Source: Calliopsis andreniformis (Eukaryota > Arthropoda > Insecta > Hymenoptera > Andrenidae). Taken from it: a DNA stretch of 64,000 bases. Position numbers and translations under genes: made by a program. The DNA is taken from the NCBI RefSeq assembly GCF_051401765.1, contig NW_027480596.1:806001-870000 (forward strand). The letters run 5' to 3'. Below the pieces are notes generated by a model. It ran no database searches and was not told the origin of the DNA. It saw only the letters and a program-made list of their open reading frames with translations. Of this stretch, positions 1 through 12,036 are shown one piece after another (position 1 is the stretch's first letter; each line of letters opens with the position of its first letter).

Positions 1-1752
1 TCCTCAATCCTCAATCCTCAATCCTGAATCCTCAATCGTCAATCTTCAATCCTCAATACTCAATCTTCAATCCTCAATCCTCTGTCCTCAATCCTCAATC
101 CTCAATACTCAATCTTCAATCCTCAACGCTCAGTCCTCAAATATCAATTCTGAATCCTCAATCCGGAAACCTCAACCTTCAGCCCTCAGTCCTCAACAAT
201 CAGTTGTCAATCCTCAATCCTCAATAGAATACACTCAATTCACAGTTTTCAATACTCAAAACTCAATCTGCAATCTTCAAATCTCTATCCACAAACATCA
301 ATCCTCATCGCTCAACCCTCAACACTCAGTCCTCAATGTTCAATCCTCAATCTTCAATTCTCAATCCTCAATCCTCAATGCTCAATCTTCAATCCTCAAT
401 ACTCAATCTTCAGTCCTCAATCCTCAGTCCTCAAACCTCAGTTCTGAATCCTCAATCCTGAATCCTCAATCTTCAGCCCTCAGTCCTCAACATTCAGTTG
501 TCAATCCTCAATCCTCAATAGAATATCCTCAATTCACAGTTTTCAATACTCAATACTCAATCTGCAATCTTCAAATCTCTATCCACAAACATCAATTCTC
601 GTCACTCAACCCTCAACACTCAGTCCCCAATTCTCAATATTCAAGCCTCAATCCTCAATCCTCAATCCACAATCCTCAACCTTCAATCCTCAATACTCAA
701 TCTTCAATCCTCAATCCCCAACCCTCAATCCACAATTCGCAATCCTCAATAGTCGATCTTCAATCCTCAATACTCAATATTCAATCCTCAATCCTCAATC
801 CTCAATCCTCAATCATCATTCTTCAATCCTCAATACCCTATCCTCAATCTTCAATCCTCAATCCTCAATCCTCAATACCCAATCCTCAATCTTCAATCCT
901 CAATCCTCAATCCTCAATTCTCAATCCTCAATCCTCAGTCCTCATACCTCAATCATATATATTCAACCCTCAGACCTCGTCCTCAATCCACAACCCTCAA
1001 GCTTCAGCCCTCAGTCCTCAACAATCAGTTGTCTATCCTCAATCCTCAATAGAATATCACCAATTTACAGTTTTCAATACTCAATACTCAATCTGCAATC
1101 TTCAAATCTCTATCCACAAACATCAATTCTCATCATTCAACCCTCAAGACTCAGTCCCCAATCCTCAATATTCAATCCTCAATCCTCAATCCTCAATCCA
1201 CAATCCTCAACATTCAATCCTCAATACTCAATCTTCAATCCTCAATCCTCAATACTCAATCCTCAATGCTCAATCCTCGATCGTCAATCTTCAATCCCCA
1301 ATACTCAATCTTCAATCCTCAATCCTCAATCCCCAATCCTCAATCCTCAGTACTCAAACTTCAATCCTCAATCCTCAATCGTCAATCCTCAATCCTCAAT
1401 CTTCAATCCTCAATAGTCGATCTTCAATCCTCAATACTCAATATTCAATCCTCAATCCTCAATCCTCAATCCTCAATCATCATTCTTCAATCCTCAATAC
1501 CCTATCCTCAATCTTCAATCCTCAATCCTCAATCCTCAATACCCAATTCTCAATCTTCAATCATCAATCCTCAATCCTCAATTCTCAATCCTCAATCCTC
1601 AATCCTCAGACCTCAATCATAAATATTCAACCCTCAGTCCTCGTCCTCAATCCACAACCCTCAATCCTCAATCCTCGATACTCAATCCCCAATCCTCATT
1701 CTTCAATCCTCATTCTTCAATCCTCAATACCCAATCCTCAATCTTCAATCCT
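1..1752 (+). repeat. Rearranged partial higher-order unit at the left edge
   Basis: This stretch is a shortened relative of sequence further right. Positions 1 to about 415 match 7621 onward (offset 7,620; for example 61-120 equals 7681-7740). From about 414 to about 1490 the match moves to offset 8,785 (for example 481 pairs with 9266). From there to 1752 it is offset 9,449. The jump near 414-420 equals loss of 1,165 bp relative to the 18-kb unit. The second jump equals one copy fewer of the 664-bp duplication. It carries three 112-bp boxes (starting at 221, 515 and 1046). Confidence 0.8.
515..626 (+). repeat. 112-bp conserved box (representative of about 78 copies)
   Basis: The box is sixteen in-register heptamers, many far from consensus: unit 1 TCAATAG, 4 ACAGTTT, 8 GCAATCT, 10 TCTATCC, 11 ACAAACA, 13 TCATCAC. 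It is usually preceded by TCAGCCC, TCAGTCC, TCAACAA and TCAGTTG. Starts read by eye: 221, 515, 1046, 1906, 3417, 5821, 6597, 6891, 7841, 8135, 8813, 9300, 9831, 10495, 11355, 13514, 14045, 14905, 17086, 17862, 18156, 19099, 19393, 20071, 20441, 21119, 22018, 22605, 23192, 24085 and 24372. The 25 starts from 6597 to 24372 recur at +18,097. Then 43104, 44583, 44807, 45549, 47280, 48083, 48670, 49257, 51030, 51464, 52051, 52638, 53531, 53818, 54453, 56651, 56875, 57365, 60582, 60806, 61555 and 63117. No function is known. It could be a protein-binding box or simply an old, frequently copied segment. Confidence 0.88.
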
Positions 1753-3263
1753 CAATCCTCAATCCTCAATGCTCAATCTTCAATCCTCAATACTCAACCT
1801 TCAGTCCTCAATCCTCAGTCATCAAACCTCAATCCTGAATCCTCAATCCTGAATCCTCAACCTTCAGCCCTCAGTACTCAACAGTCAGTGGTCTATCCTC
1901 AATCCTCAATAGAATATCATGATTTCACAGTTTTCAATACTCAATAGTCAATCTGCAATCTTCAGATCTCTATCCACAAAGACCAATTCTCATCACTCAA
2001 CCCTCAACACTCAGTACTCAATGTTCAATCCTCAATCCTCAATTCTCAACCTTCAGTCCTCAATACTGGATCTTCAATCCTCAACCCTCAATCCTCAATC
2101 CTCAATCCTCAATACTCAATCTTCAATCCTCAGTCCCCAATCCTCAATCTTCAATCCTCAATCCTCAATCCTCAATCCTCAATCCTCAACATTCAATCCT
2201 CAATACTCAATGTTCAATCCTCAATGCTTAATACTCAATCCCCAATCCTCATTCTTCAATCCTCATTCTTCAATCCTCAATCCTCAATCCTCAATCATCA
2301 TTCTTCAATCCTCAATACCCTAGCCTCAATCTTCAATCCTCAATCCTCAATCCTCAATACCCAATCCTCAATCTTGAATCCTCAATCCTCAATCCTCAAT
2401 CCTCAACCCTCAATCCTCAATCCTCAATCCTCAATCTTCAAGCCTCAATACTCAATCTTCAATCCTCAATCCTCAATCCTCAATCCTCAATCCTCAATCC
2501 TCAATCCTCAATATTCAATCCTCAATACTCAATATTCAATCCTCAATGCTCAATACTCAATCCCCAATCCTCATTCTTCAATCCTCATTCTTCAATCTTC
2601 AATCCTCAATCCCCAACCCCCAATCCTCAATTCGCAATCCTCAATAGTCGATCTTCAATCCACAATACTCAATATTCAATCCTCAATCCTCAATCCTCAA
2701 TCCTCAATCATCATTCTTCAATCCTCAATACCCTATCCTCAATCTTCAATCCTCAATCCTCAATCCTCAATAGCCAATCCTCAATCTTCAATCCTCAATC
2801 CTCAATCCTCAATCCTCAATCCTCAATCCTCAATCCTCAATCTTCAATCCTCAATACTCAATCTTCAATCCTCAATCCTCAATCCTCAATCCTCAATCCT
2901 CAATCCTCAATATTCAATCCTCAATACTCAATATTCAATCCTCAATGCTCAATACTCAATCCCCAATCCTCATTCTTCAATCCTCATTCGTCAATCCTCA
3001 ATCCTCAATCCTCTATCATCATTCTTCAATCCTCAATACCCTAGCCTCAATCTTCAGTCCTCAATCCTCAATCCTCAATACCCAATCCTCAATCTTCAAT
3101 CCTCAATCCTCAATCCTCAATTCTCAATCCTCAATCCTCAATCCTCAGACCTCAAACATAAATATTCAACCCTCAGTCCTCGTCGTCAATCCACAACCCT
3201 CAATCCTCAATCCTCAATCCTCAATCCTCAATCTTCAATCCTCAATCCTCAATACTCAATCCA
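1753..3263 (+). repeat. 1,511-bp higher-order unit, copy 1
   Basis: First copy of a tandem duplication with a period of exactly 1,511 bp. Identity to copy 2 begins at 1753: position 1752 is T but its partner 3263 is A. It contains a 112-bp box variant starting at 1906 and one phase-breaking 6-bp unit near 3180. One 6-bp unit fits the length, since 1,511 is one short of a multiple of seven. I saw no base difference between the copies. A relative without this duplication lies at 11.2-12.0 kb and another at 14.8-16.3 kb, so the tandem doubling is private to this part of the array. Confidence 0.9.
3145..3200 (+). repeat. Second conserved box with a 6-bp phase-breaking unit (representative)
   Basis: A cassette of about 56 bp that opens with TCAGACC TCAAACA and passes through TCAACCC TCAGTCC. 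It then has a 6-bp unit (TCGTCG here; TCGTCC or TCGTTC elsewhere) before TCAATCC ACAACCC. It recurs dozens of times, for example near 1600, 4656, 5005, 6255, 7335, 8495, 12077, 43350, 49797 and 59335. A variant near 950 has CATATATATT in place of the middle. The hexamer is one of the few places where the 7-bp lattice slips, and it slips in the same way each time, so the cassette spread after the slip. Confidence 0.82.
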
Positions 3264-4792
3264 CAATCCTCAATCCTCAATGCTCAATCTTCAATCCTCA
3301 ATACTCAACCTTCAGTCCTCAATCCTCAGTCATCAAACCTCAATCCTGAATCCTCAATCCTGAATCCTCAACCTTCAGCCCTCAGTACTCAACAGTCAGT
3401 GGTCTATCCTCAATCCTCAATAGAATATCATGATTTCACAGTTTTCAATACTCAATAGTCAATCTGCAATCTTCAGATCTCTATCCACAAAGACCAATTC
3501 TCATCACTCAACCCTCAACACTCAGTACTCAATGTTCAATCCTCAATCCTCAATTCTCAACCTTCAGTCCTCAATACTGGATCTTCAATCCTCAACCCTC
3601 AATCCTCAATCCTCAATCCTCAATACTCAATCTTCAATCCTCAGTCCCCAATCCTCAATCTTCAATCCTCAATCCTCAATCCTCAATCCTCAATCCTCAA
3701 CATTCAATCCTCAATACTCAATGTTCAATCCTCAATGCTTAATACTCAATCCCCAATCCTCATTCTTCAATCCTCATTCTTCAATCCTCAATCCTCAATC
3801 CTCAATCATCATTCTTCAATCCTCAATACCCTAGCCTCAATCTTCAATCCTCAATCCTCAATCCTCAATACCCAATCCTCAATCTTGAATCCTCAATCCT
3901 CAATCCTCAATCCTCAACCCTCAATCCTCAATCCTCAATCCTCAATCTTCAAGCCTCAATACTCAATCTTCAATCCTCAATCCTCAATCCTCAATCCTCA
4001 ATCCTCAATCCTCAATCCTCAATATTCAATCCTCAATACTCAATATTCAATCCTCAATGCTCAATACTCAATCCCCAATCCTCATTCTTCAATCCTCATT
4101 CTTCAATCTTCAATCCTCAATCCCCAACCCCCAATCCTCAATTCGCAATCCTCAATAGTCGATCTTCAATCCACAATACTCAATATTCAATCCTCAATCC
4201 TCAATCCTCAATCCTCAATCATCATTCTTCAATCCTCAATACCCTATCCTCAATCTTCAATCCTCAATCCTCAATCCTCAATAGCCAATCCTCAATCTTC
4301 AATCCTCAATCCTCAATCCTCAATCCTCAATCCTCAATCCTCAATCCTCAATCTTCAATCCTCAATACTCAATCTTCAATCCTCAATCCTCAATCCTCAA
4401 TCCTCAATCCTCAATCCTCAATATTCAATCCTCAATACTCAATATTCAATCCTCAATGCTCAATACTCAATCCCCAATCCTCATTCTTCAATCCTCATTC
4501 GTCAATCCTCAATCCTCAATCCTCTATCATCATTCTTCAATCCTCAATACCCTAGCCTCAATCTTCAGTCCTCAATCCTCAATCCTCAATACCCAATCCT
4601 CAATCTTCAATCCTCAATCCTCAATCCTCAATTCTCAATCCTCAATCCTCAATCCTCAGACCTCAAACATAAATATTCAACCCTCAGTCCTCGTCGTCAA
4701 TCCACAACCCTCAATCCTCAATCCTCAATCCTCAATCCTCAATCTTCAATCCTCAATCCTCAATACTCAATCCACAATCCTCAATCCTCAAT
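3264..4792 (+). repeat. 1,511-bp higher-order unit, copy 2
   Basis: Second tandem copy of the 1,511-bp unit. The match to copy 1 runs 18 bp beyond one full period, ending at 4792 (position 3282 is G, partner 4793 is C). That leaves an 18-bp direct repeat at the junctions, as expected for slippage or unequal exchange inside a heptamer array. Its 112-bp box starts at 3417. The sequence then continues as ordinary array related to 15.9-16.3 kb (offset 11,488). Confidence 0.9.
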
Positions 4793-6414
4793 CCTCAATC
4801 TTCAATCCTCAATATTCAATCTTCAATCCTCAATCCTCAATCCTCAATCCTCAATATTCAATCCTCAATACCCAATATTCAATCCTCAATCCTCAATACT
4901 CAATCCCCAATCCTCATTCTTCAATCCTCATTCTTCAATCCTCAATACCCAATCCCCAATCTTCAATCCTCAATCATCAATCCTCAGTTCGCAATCCTCA
5001 ATCCTCAATCCTCAGACCTCAGGCATCAACACTCAACCCTCAGTCCTCGTTCTCAATCCACAACCCTCAATCCTCAATCCTCAATCTTCATTCATCAATA
5101 TTCAACCTTAAATCCTCAATCCTCAATCCTCAATCCTCAATCCTCAATCCTCAATCCTCAATCATCAATGTTCAACCCTCAGTCCCCGTCGTCAATCCAC
5201 AACCCTCAATCCTCAATCCTCAACCCTCAATCCTCAATCTTCAATCCTCAATCCTCAATACTCAATCCTCAATCCTCAATCCTCAATCCTCAATCCTCAA
5301 TCTTCAATCCTCAATACTCAATCTTCAATCCTCAATCCTCAATCCTCAATCCTCAATCCTCAATCGTCAATCTTCAATCCTCAATACTCAATCTTCAATC
5401 CTCAATCCTCTGTCCTCAATCCTCAATGCTCATTCTTCAATCCTCAATACCCAATCCTCAATCTTAAATCCTCAATCCTCAATTCGCAATCCTCAATCCT
5501 CAATCCTCAGGCCTCAAGTATCAATACTCAATCCTCAGTCCTCGTCCTCAATCCACGACCTTCAATCCTCAATCCTCAATCTTCATTCATCAATATTCAA
5601 CCTTCAACCCTCAATCCTCAATCCTCAATCCTCAATGTTCAATCCTCAATGTTCAATCCTCAATACCCGATCCTCAGTCTTCAATCCTCAATCCTCAATC
5701 CTCAATCCACAATCCTCAATCCTCAATCCTCAGTCCTCAAACCTCAATCCTGAATCCTCAATCCTGAATCCTCAATCTTCAGCCCTCAGTCCTCAACAGT
5801 CAGTGGTCCATCCTCAATCCTCAATAGAATATCATGATTTCACAGTTTTCAATACCCAATACTCAACCTGCAATCTTCAAATCTCTATCCACAAACATCA
5901 ATTCTCATCACTTAACCCTCAACACTCAGTCCCCAATCCTCAATATTCGAGCCTCAATCCTCAATCCTCAATCCACAATCCTCAACCTTCAATACTCAAT
6001 ACTCAATCTTCAATCCTCAATCCCCAACTCTCAATTCTCAATTAGCAATCCTCAATAGTCGATCTTCAATCCTCAATACTCAATATTCAATCCTCAATCC
6101 TCAATCCTCAATTCTCAATCATCATTCTTCAATCCTCAATAACCTTTCCTCAATCTTCAATCCTCAATCCTCAATCCTCAATACCCAATACTCAATCTTC
6201 AACCCTCAATCCTCAATCCTCAATCCTCAATTCTCAACCCTCAATCCTCAATCCTCAGACCTCAAACATAAATATTCAACCCTCAGTCCTCGTCCTCAAT
6301 CCACAACCCTCAATCCTCAATCCTCAATCCTCAATCCTCAATCTTCAATCCTCAATCCTCAATACTCAATCCTCAATCCTCAATCCTCGATCCTCAATCC
6401 TCAATCCTCAATCG
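4793..6414 (+). repeat. Mosaic heptamer segment between the two large duplications
   Basis: No gene. The early part follows the block at 16.3 kb (offset 11,488). From about 5176 it follows 12.87-13.7 kb (offset 7,693; the unusual CCCCGTCGTC string at 5184 has its partner at 12877). Later parts match 16.8-17.7 kb at offset 11,265, and that match continues across 6415 into the 18-kb unit. One 112-bp box starts at 5821. The offset of 11,265 is probably the trace of an older, larger HOR period that predates the 18-kb duplication. Confidence 0.75.
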
Positions 6415-7375
6415 TCAATCTTCAATCCTCAATACTCAATCTTCAATCCTCAATCCTCTGTCCTCAATCCTCAATCCTCAATACTCAATCTTCAATCCTC
6501 AATGCTCAGTCCTCAAATATAAATTCTGAATCCTCAATCCGGAAACCTCAATCTTCAGCCCTCAGTCCTCAACAATCAGTTGTGAATCCTCAATCCTCAA
6601 TAGAATACACTCAATTCACAGTTTTCAATACTCAATACTCAATCTGCAATCTTCAAATCTCTATCCACAAACATCAATTCTCATCGCTCAACCCTCAACT
6701 CTCAGTCCTCAATGTTCAATCCTCAATCCTCAATTCTCAATCCTCAATCCTCAATGCTCAATCTTCAATCCTCAGTACTCAATCATCAGGCCTCAATCCT
6801 CAGTCGTCAAACCTCAATCCTGAATCATCAATCCTGAATCCTCAATCTTCAGCTCTCAGTCCTCAACAATCAGTGGTCAATCCTCAATCCTCAATAGAAT
6901 ATCATGAATTCACAGTTTTCAATACTCAATACTCAACCTGCAATTTTCAAATCTCTATCCACAAACATCAATTCTCATCACTCAACCCTCAACACTCAGT
7001 CTCCAATCCTCAATATTCAAGCCTCAATCCTCAATCCTCAATCCACAATCCTCAACCTTCAATCCTCAATACTCAATCTTCAATCCTCAATCCTCAATCC
7101 TCAATCCTCAGTTCGCAATCCTCAATAGTCAATCTTCAATCCTCAATACTCAATATTCAATACTCAATCCTCAATCCTCAATCCTCAATCCTCATTCTTC
7201 GATCCTCTATACCCAATCCTCAATCTTCAATCCTCAATCCTCAATCCTCAGTCCTCAATACCCAATCCTCAATCTTCAACCCTCAATCCTCAATCCTCAA
7301 TCCTCAATTCTCAAACCTCAAGCCTCAATCCACAGACCTCAAACATAAATATTCAACCCTCAGTCCTCGTCCTCA

Positions 7376-9232
7376 GTGCACAACCCTCAATCCTCAATCC
7401 TCAATCCTCAATCCTCAATTTTCAATCCTCAATCCTCAATACTCAATCCTCAATCCTCAATCCTCAATCCTCAATCTTCAATCCTCAATACTCAATCGTC
7501 AATCCTCAACCTTAATCTTCAATCCTCAGTACTCAGTCTTCAATGCTCAATCCTCAATCCTCAATCCTCATTCCTCAATCTTCAATCCTCAATACTCCAA
7601 CTTCAATCCTCAATCCTCAATCCTCAATCCTCAATCCTCAATCCTGAATCCTCAATCGTCAATCTTCAATCCTCAATACTCAATCTTCAATCCTCAATCC
7701 TCTGTCCTCAATCCTCAATCCTCAATACTCAATCTTCAATCCTCAATGCTCAGTCCTCAAATATCAATTCTGAATCCTCAATCCGGAAACCTCAACCTTC
7801 AGCCCTCAGTCCTCAACAATCAGTTGTCAATCCTCAATCCTCAATAGAATACACTCAATTCACAGTTTTCAATACTCAAAACTCAATCTGCAATCTTCAA
7901 ATTTCTATCCACAAACATCAATCCTCATCGCTCAACCCTCAACACTCAGTCCTCAATGTTCAATCCTCAATCTTCAATTCTCAATCCTCAATCCTCAATG
8001 CTCAATCTTCAATCCTCAATACTCAATCTTCAGTCCTCAGTCCTCAGTCATCAAACCTCAATCCTGAATCATCAATCCTGAATCCTCAATGTTCAGCTCT
8101 CAGTCCTCAACAGTCAGTGGTCAATCCTCAATCCTCAATAGAATATCATGAATTCACAGTTTTCAATACTCAATACTCAACCTGCAATCTTCAAATCTCT
8201 ATCCACAAACATCAATTCTCATCATTCAACCCTCAACACTCTGTCCCCAATCCTCAATATTCAATCCTCAATCCTCAATCCTCAATCCACAATCCTCAAC
8301 CTTCAATCCTCAATACTCAATCTTCAATCCTGAATCCTCAATACTCAATCCTCAATGCTCAATCCACGATCGTCAATCTTGAATCCTCAATACTCAATCT
8401 TCAATCCTCCATCCTCAATCCTCAATCCTCAATCCTCAATCTTCAATCCTCAATACTCAATCTTCAATCCTCAATCCTCAATCCTCAATCCTCAGACCTC
8501 AGGCATCAACACTCAACCCTCAGTCCTCGTTCTCAGTCCACAACCCTCAATCCTCAATCCTCAATCTTCATTCATCAATATTCAACCTTCAATCCTCAAT
8601 CCTCAATCCTCAATCCTCAATCCTCAATCCTCAATGTTCAATCCTCAACAGCCAATCCTCAATCTTCAATCATCAGTCCTCAATCCTCAATTCTCAATCC
8701 TCAATCCTCAATCCTCAGTCCTCTCTCCTCAAACCTCAGTCCTGAATCCTCAATCCTGAATCCTCAAGCTTCAGCCCTCAGTCCTCAAGAATCAGTTGTC
8801 AATCCTCACTCCTCAATAGAATATCATCAATTCACAGTTTTCAATACTCAATACTCAATCTGCAATCTTCAAATCTCTATCCAGAAACATATATTCTCAT
8901 CACTCAAACCTCAACACTCAGTATTCAATGATCAATCCTCATCCTCAATTCTGAATCTTCAATCCTCAATCCTCATTCTTCAATCCTCAATATCCAATCC
9001 TCAATCTTCAACCCTCAATCCTCAATCCTCAATTCTCAATCCTCAATCCTCAGACCTCAGTCCTCAAACCTCAATCCTCAACCCTCAGCCCTCATCCTCA
9101 ATCCTCAATCCTCAATCCTCAATTCTCAATCCTCAATCCTCTGTCCTTAGTCCTCAAACCTTAATCCTCAACCCTCAGCCCTCATACTCAATCCTCAATC
9201 CTCAATCCTCAGTCCTCAAACCTCAGTTCTGA
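7376..9232 (+). other. Repeat-derived open frame, not a gene (longest example, 618 codons)
   Basis: This is the longest stop-free ATG-initiated frame and is duplicated at 25473-27329. Others of 590 codons (58756-60528) and 529 codons (4456-6045) occur. The reading is a low-complexity SSILNPQ heptapeptide repeat rich in S, N, Q, P, I and L. All three + frames give the same heptapeptide because three 7-bp units make seven codons without a stop. Overlapping long frames in different phases therefore coexist. There is no codon-position bias in the variation, no ribosome-binding or promoter context, and starts arise wherever TCAATCC has mutated to TCAATGC. I treat it as non-coding. Confidence 0.93.
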
Positions 9233-9524
9233 ATCCTCAATCCTGAATCCTCAATCTTCAGCCCTCAGTCCTCAACATTCAGTTGTCAATCCTCAATCCT
9301 CAATAGAATATCCTCAATTCACAGTTTTCAATACTCAATACTCAATCTGCAATCTTCAAATCTCTATCCACAAACATCAATTCTCGTCACTCAACCCTCA
9401 ACACTCAGTCCCCAATTCTCAATATTCAAGCCTCAATCCTCAATCCTCAATCCACAATCCTCAACCTTCAATCCTCAATACTCAATCTTCAATCCTCAAT
9501 CCCCAACCCTCAATCCACAATTCG

Positions 9525-10188
9525 CAATCCTCAATAGTCGATCTTCAATCCTCAATACTCAATATTCAATCCTCAATCCTCAATCCTCAATCCTCAATCA
9601 TCATTCTTCAATCCTCAATACCCTATCCTCAATCTTCAATCCTCAATCCTCAATCCTCAATACCCAATCCTCAATCTTCAATCCTCAATCCTCAATCCTC
9701 AATTCTCAATCCTCAATCCTCAGTCCTCATACCTCAATCATATATATTCAACCCTCAGACCTCGTCCTCAATCCACAACCCTCAAGCTTCAGCCCTCAGT
9801 CCTCAACAATCAGTTGTCTATCCTCAATCCTCAATAGAATATCACCAATTTACAGTTTTCAATACTCAATACTCAATCTGCAATCTTCAAATCTCTATCC
9901 ACAAACATCAATTCTCATCATTCAACCCTCAAGACTCAGTCCCCAATCCTCAATATTCAATCCTCAATCCTCAATCCTCAATCCACAATCCTCAACCTTC
10001 AATCCTCAATACTCAATCTTCAATCCTCAATCCTCAATACTCAATCCTCAATGCTCAATCCTCGATCGTCAATCTTCAATCCCCAATACTCAATCTTCAA
10101 TCCTCAATCCTCAATCCCCAATCCTCAATCCTCAGTACTCAAACTTCAATCCTCAATCCTCAATCGTCAATCCTCAATCCTCAATCTT
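9525..10188 (+). repeat. 664-bp nested tandem unit, copy 1 (in 18-kb copy A)
   Basis: First member of a 664-bp tandem pair. The left edge is where 9525 begins to match 10189 (9524 is G, 10188 is T). It contains the CATATATATT string, a box starting at 9831, and the HindIII-type AAGCTT string just before the box. The equivalent regions at 0.8-1.4 kb and 13.7-14.3 kb have only one copy, so the doubling is specific to this locus. Confidence 0.85.
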
Positions 10189-10852
10189 CAATCCTCAATA
10201 GTCGATCTTCAATCCTCAATACTCAATATTCAATCCTCAATCCTCAATCCTCAATCCTCAATCATCATTCTTCAATCCTCAATACCCTATCCTCAATCTT
10301 CAATCCTCAATCCTCAATCCTCAATACCCAATCCTCAATCTTCAATCCTCAATCCTCAATCCTCAATTCTCAATCCTCAATCCTCAGTCCTCATACCTCA
10401 ATCATATATATTCAACCCTCAGACCTCGTCCTCAATCCACAACCCTCAAGCTTCAGCCCTCAGTCCTCAACAATCAGTTGTCTATCCTCAATCCTCAATA
10501 GAATATCACCAATTTACAGTTTTCAATACTCAATACTCAATCTGCAATCTTCAAATCTCTATCCACAAACATCAATTCTCATCATTCAACCCTCAAGACT
10601 CAGTCCCCAATCCTCAATATTCATTCCTCAATCCTCAATCCTCAATCCACAATCCTCAACCTTCAATCCTCAATACTCAATCTTCAATCCTCAATCCTCA
10701 ATACTCAATCCTCAATGCTCAATCCTCGATCGTCAATCTTCAATCCCCAATACTCAATCTTCAATCCTCAATCCTCAATCCCCAATCCTCAATCCTCAGT
10801 ACTCAAACTTCAATCCTCAATCCTCAATCGTCAATCCTCAATCCTCAATCTT
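10189..10852 (+). repeat. 664-bp nested tandem unit, copy 2 (in 18-kb copy A)
   Basis: Second member of the 664-bp pair, box at 10495. Similarity to copy 1 carries on past 10852 for about another 70 bp, with a T to C change at 10922, before the downstream sequence diverges. One difference between copies is ATTCATTCC near 10620 against ATTCAATCC in copy 1. Confidence 0.83.
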
Positions 10853-12036
10853 CAATCCTCAATAGTCGATCTTCAATCCTCAATACTCAATATTCAATCC
10901 TCAATCCTCAATCCTCAATCCCCAATCATCATTCTTCAATCCTCAATACCCTATCCTCAATCTTCAATCCTCAATCCTCAATCCTCAATACCCAATTCTC
11001 AATCTTCAATCATCAATCCTCAATCCTCAATTCTCAATCCTCAATCCTCAATCCTCAGACCTCAATCATAAATATTCAACCCTCAGTCCTCGTCCTCAAT
11101 CCACAACCCTCAGTCCTCAATCCTCAATACTCAATCCCCAATCGTCATTCTTCAATCCTCATTCTTCAATCCTCAATACCCAATCCTCAATCTTCAATCC
11201 TCAATCCTCAATCCTCAATGCTCAATCTTCAATCCTCAATACTCAATCTTCAGTCCTCAATCCTCAGTCATCAAACCTCAATCCTGAATCCTCAATCCTG
11301 AATCCTCAACCTTCAGCCCTCAGTACTCAACAGTCAGTGGTCTATCCTCAATCCTCAATAGAATATCATGATTTCACAGTTTTCAATACTCAATAGTCAA
11401 TCTGCAATCTTCAGATCTCTATCCACAAACACCAATTCTCATCACTCAACCCTCAACACTCAGTACTCAATGTTCAATCCTCAATCCTCAATTCTCAACC
11501 TTCAGTCCTCAATACTGGATCTTCAATCCTCAACCCTCAATCCTCAATCCTCAATCCTCAATACTCAATCTTCAATCCTCAGTCCCCAATCCTCAATCTT
11601 CAATCCTCAATCCTCAATCCTCAATCCTCAATCCTCAACATTCAATCCTCAATACTCAATGTTCAATCCTCAATGCTTAATACTCAATCCCCAATCCTCA
11701 TTCTTCAATCCTCATTCTTCAATCCTCAATCCTCAATCCTCAATCATCATTCTTCAATCCTCAATACCCTAGCCTCAATCTTCAATCCTCAATCCTCAAT
11801 CCTCAATACCCAATCCTCAATCTTGAATCCTCAATCCTCAATCCTCAATCCTCAACCCTCAATCCTCAATCCTCAATCCTCAATCTTCAAGCCTCAACAC
11901 TCAATCTTCAATCCTCAATCCTCAATCCTCAATCCTCAATCCTCAATCCTCAATCCTCAATATTCAATCCTCAATACTCAATATTCAATCCTCAATGCTC
12001 AATACTCAATCCCCAATCCTCATTCTTCAATCCTCA
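10189..12036 (+). repeat. 1,848-bp direct repeat, left copy
   Basis: Matches 13739-15586 at an offset of 3,550 with scattered base changes, for example CAACACTC near 11895 against CAATACTC near 15445. The match stops at 12036: 12037 is A and its partner 15587 is T. Upstream of 10189 the match shifts to offset 4,214, a difference of exactly 664, which is explained by the extra 664-bp unit here. This block also resembles 825-2500 of the left edge. Confidence 0.8.

Noticed and set aside
954..963. TATA-like CATATATATT as a promoter (also near 9739, 10403 and 13955)
   Set aside because: It is a variant of two or three heptamers copied with its cassette, with no transcription unit downstream and no other promoter element.
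6904..6911. Palindromes TGAATTCA and CGATCG as operators or recombination sites
   Set aside because: They arise from single substitutions at heptamer joins, recur only because their cassettes were duplicated, and have no paired half-sites around them.
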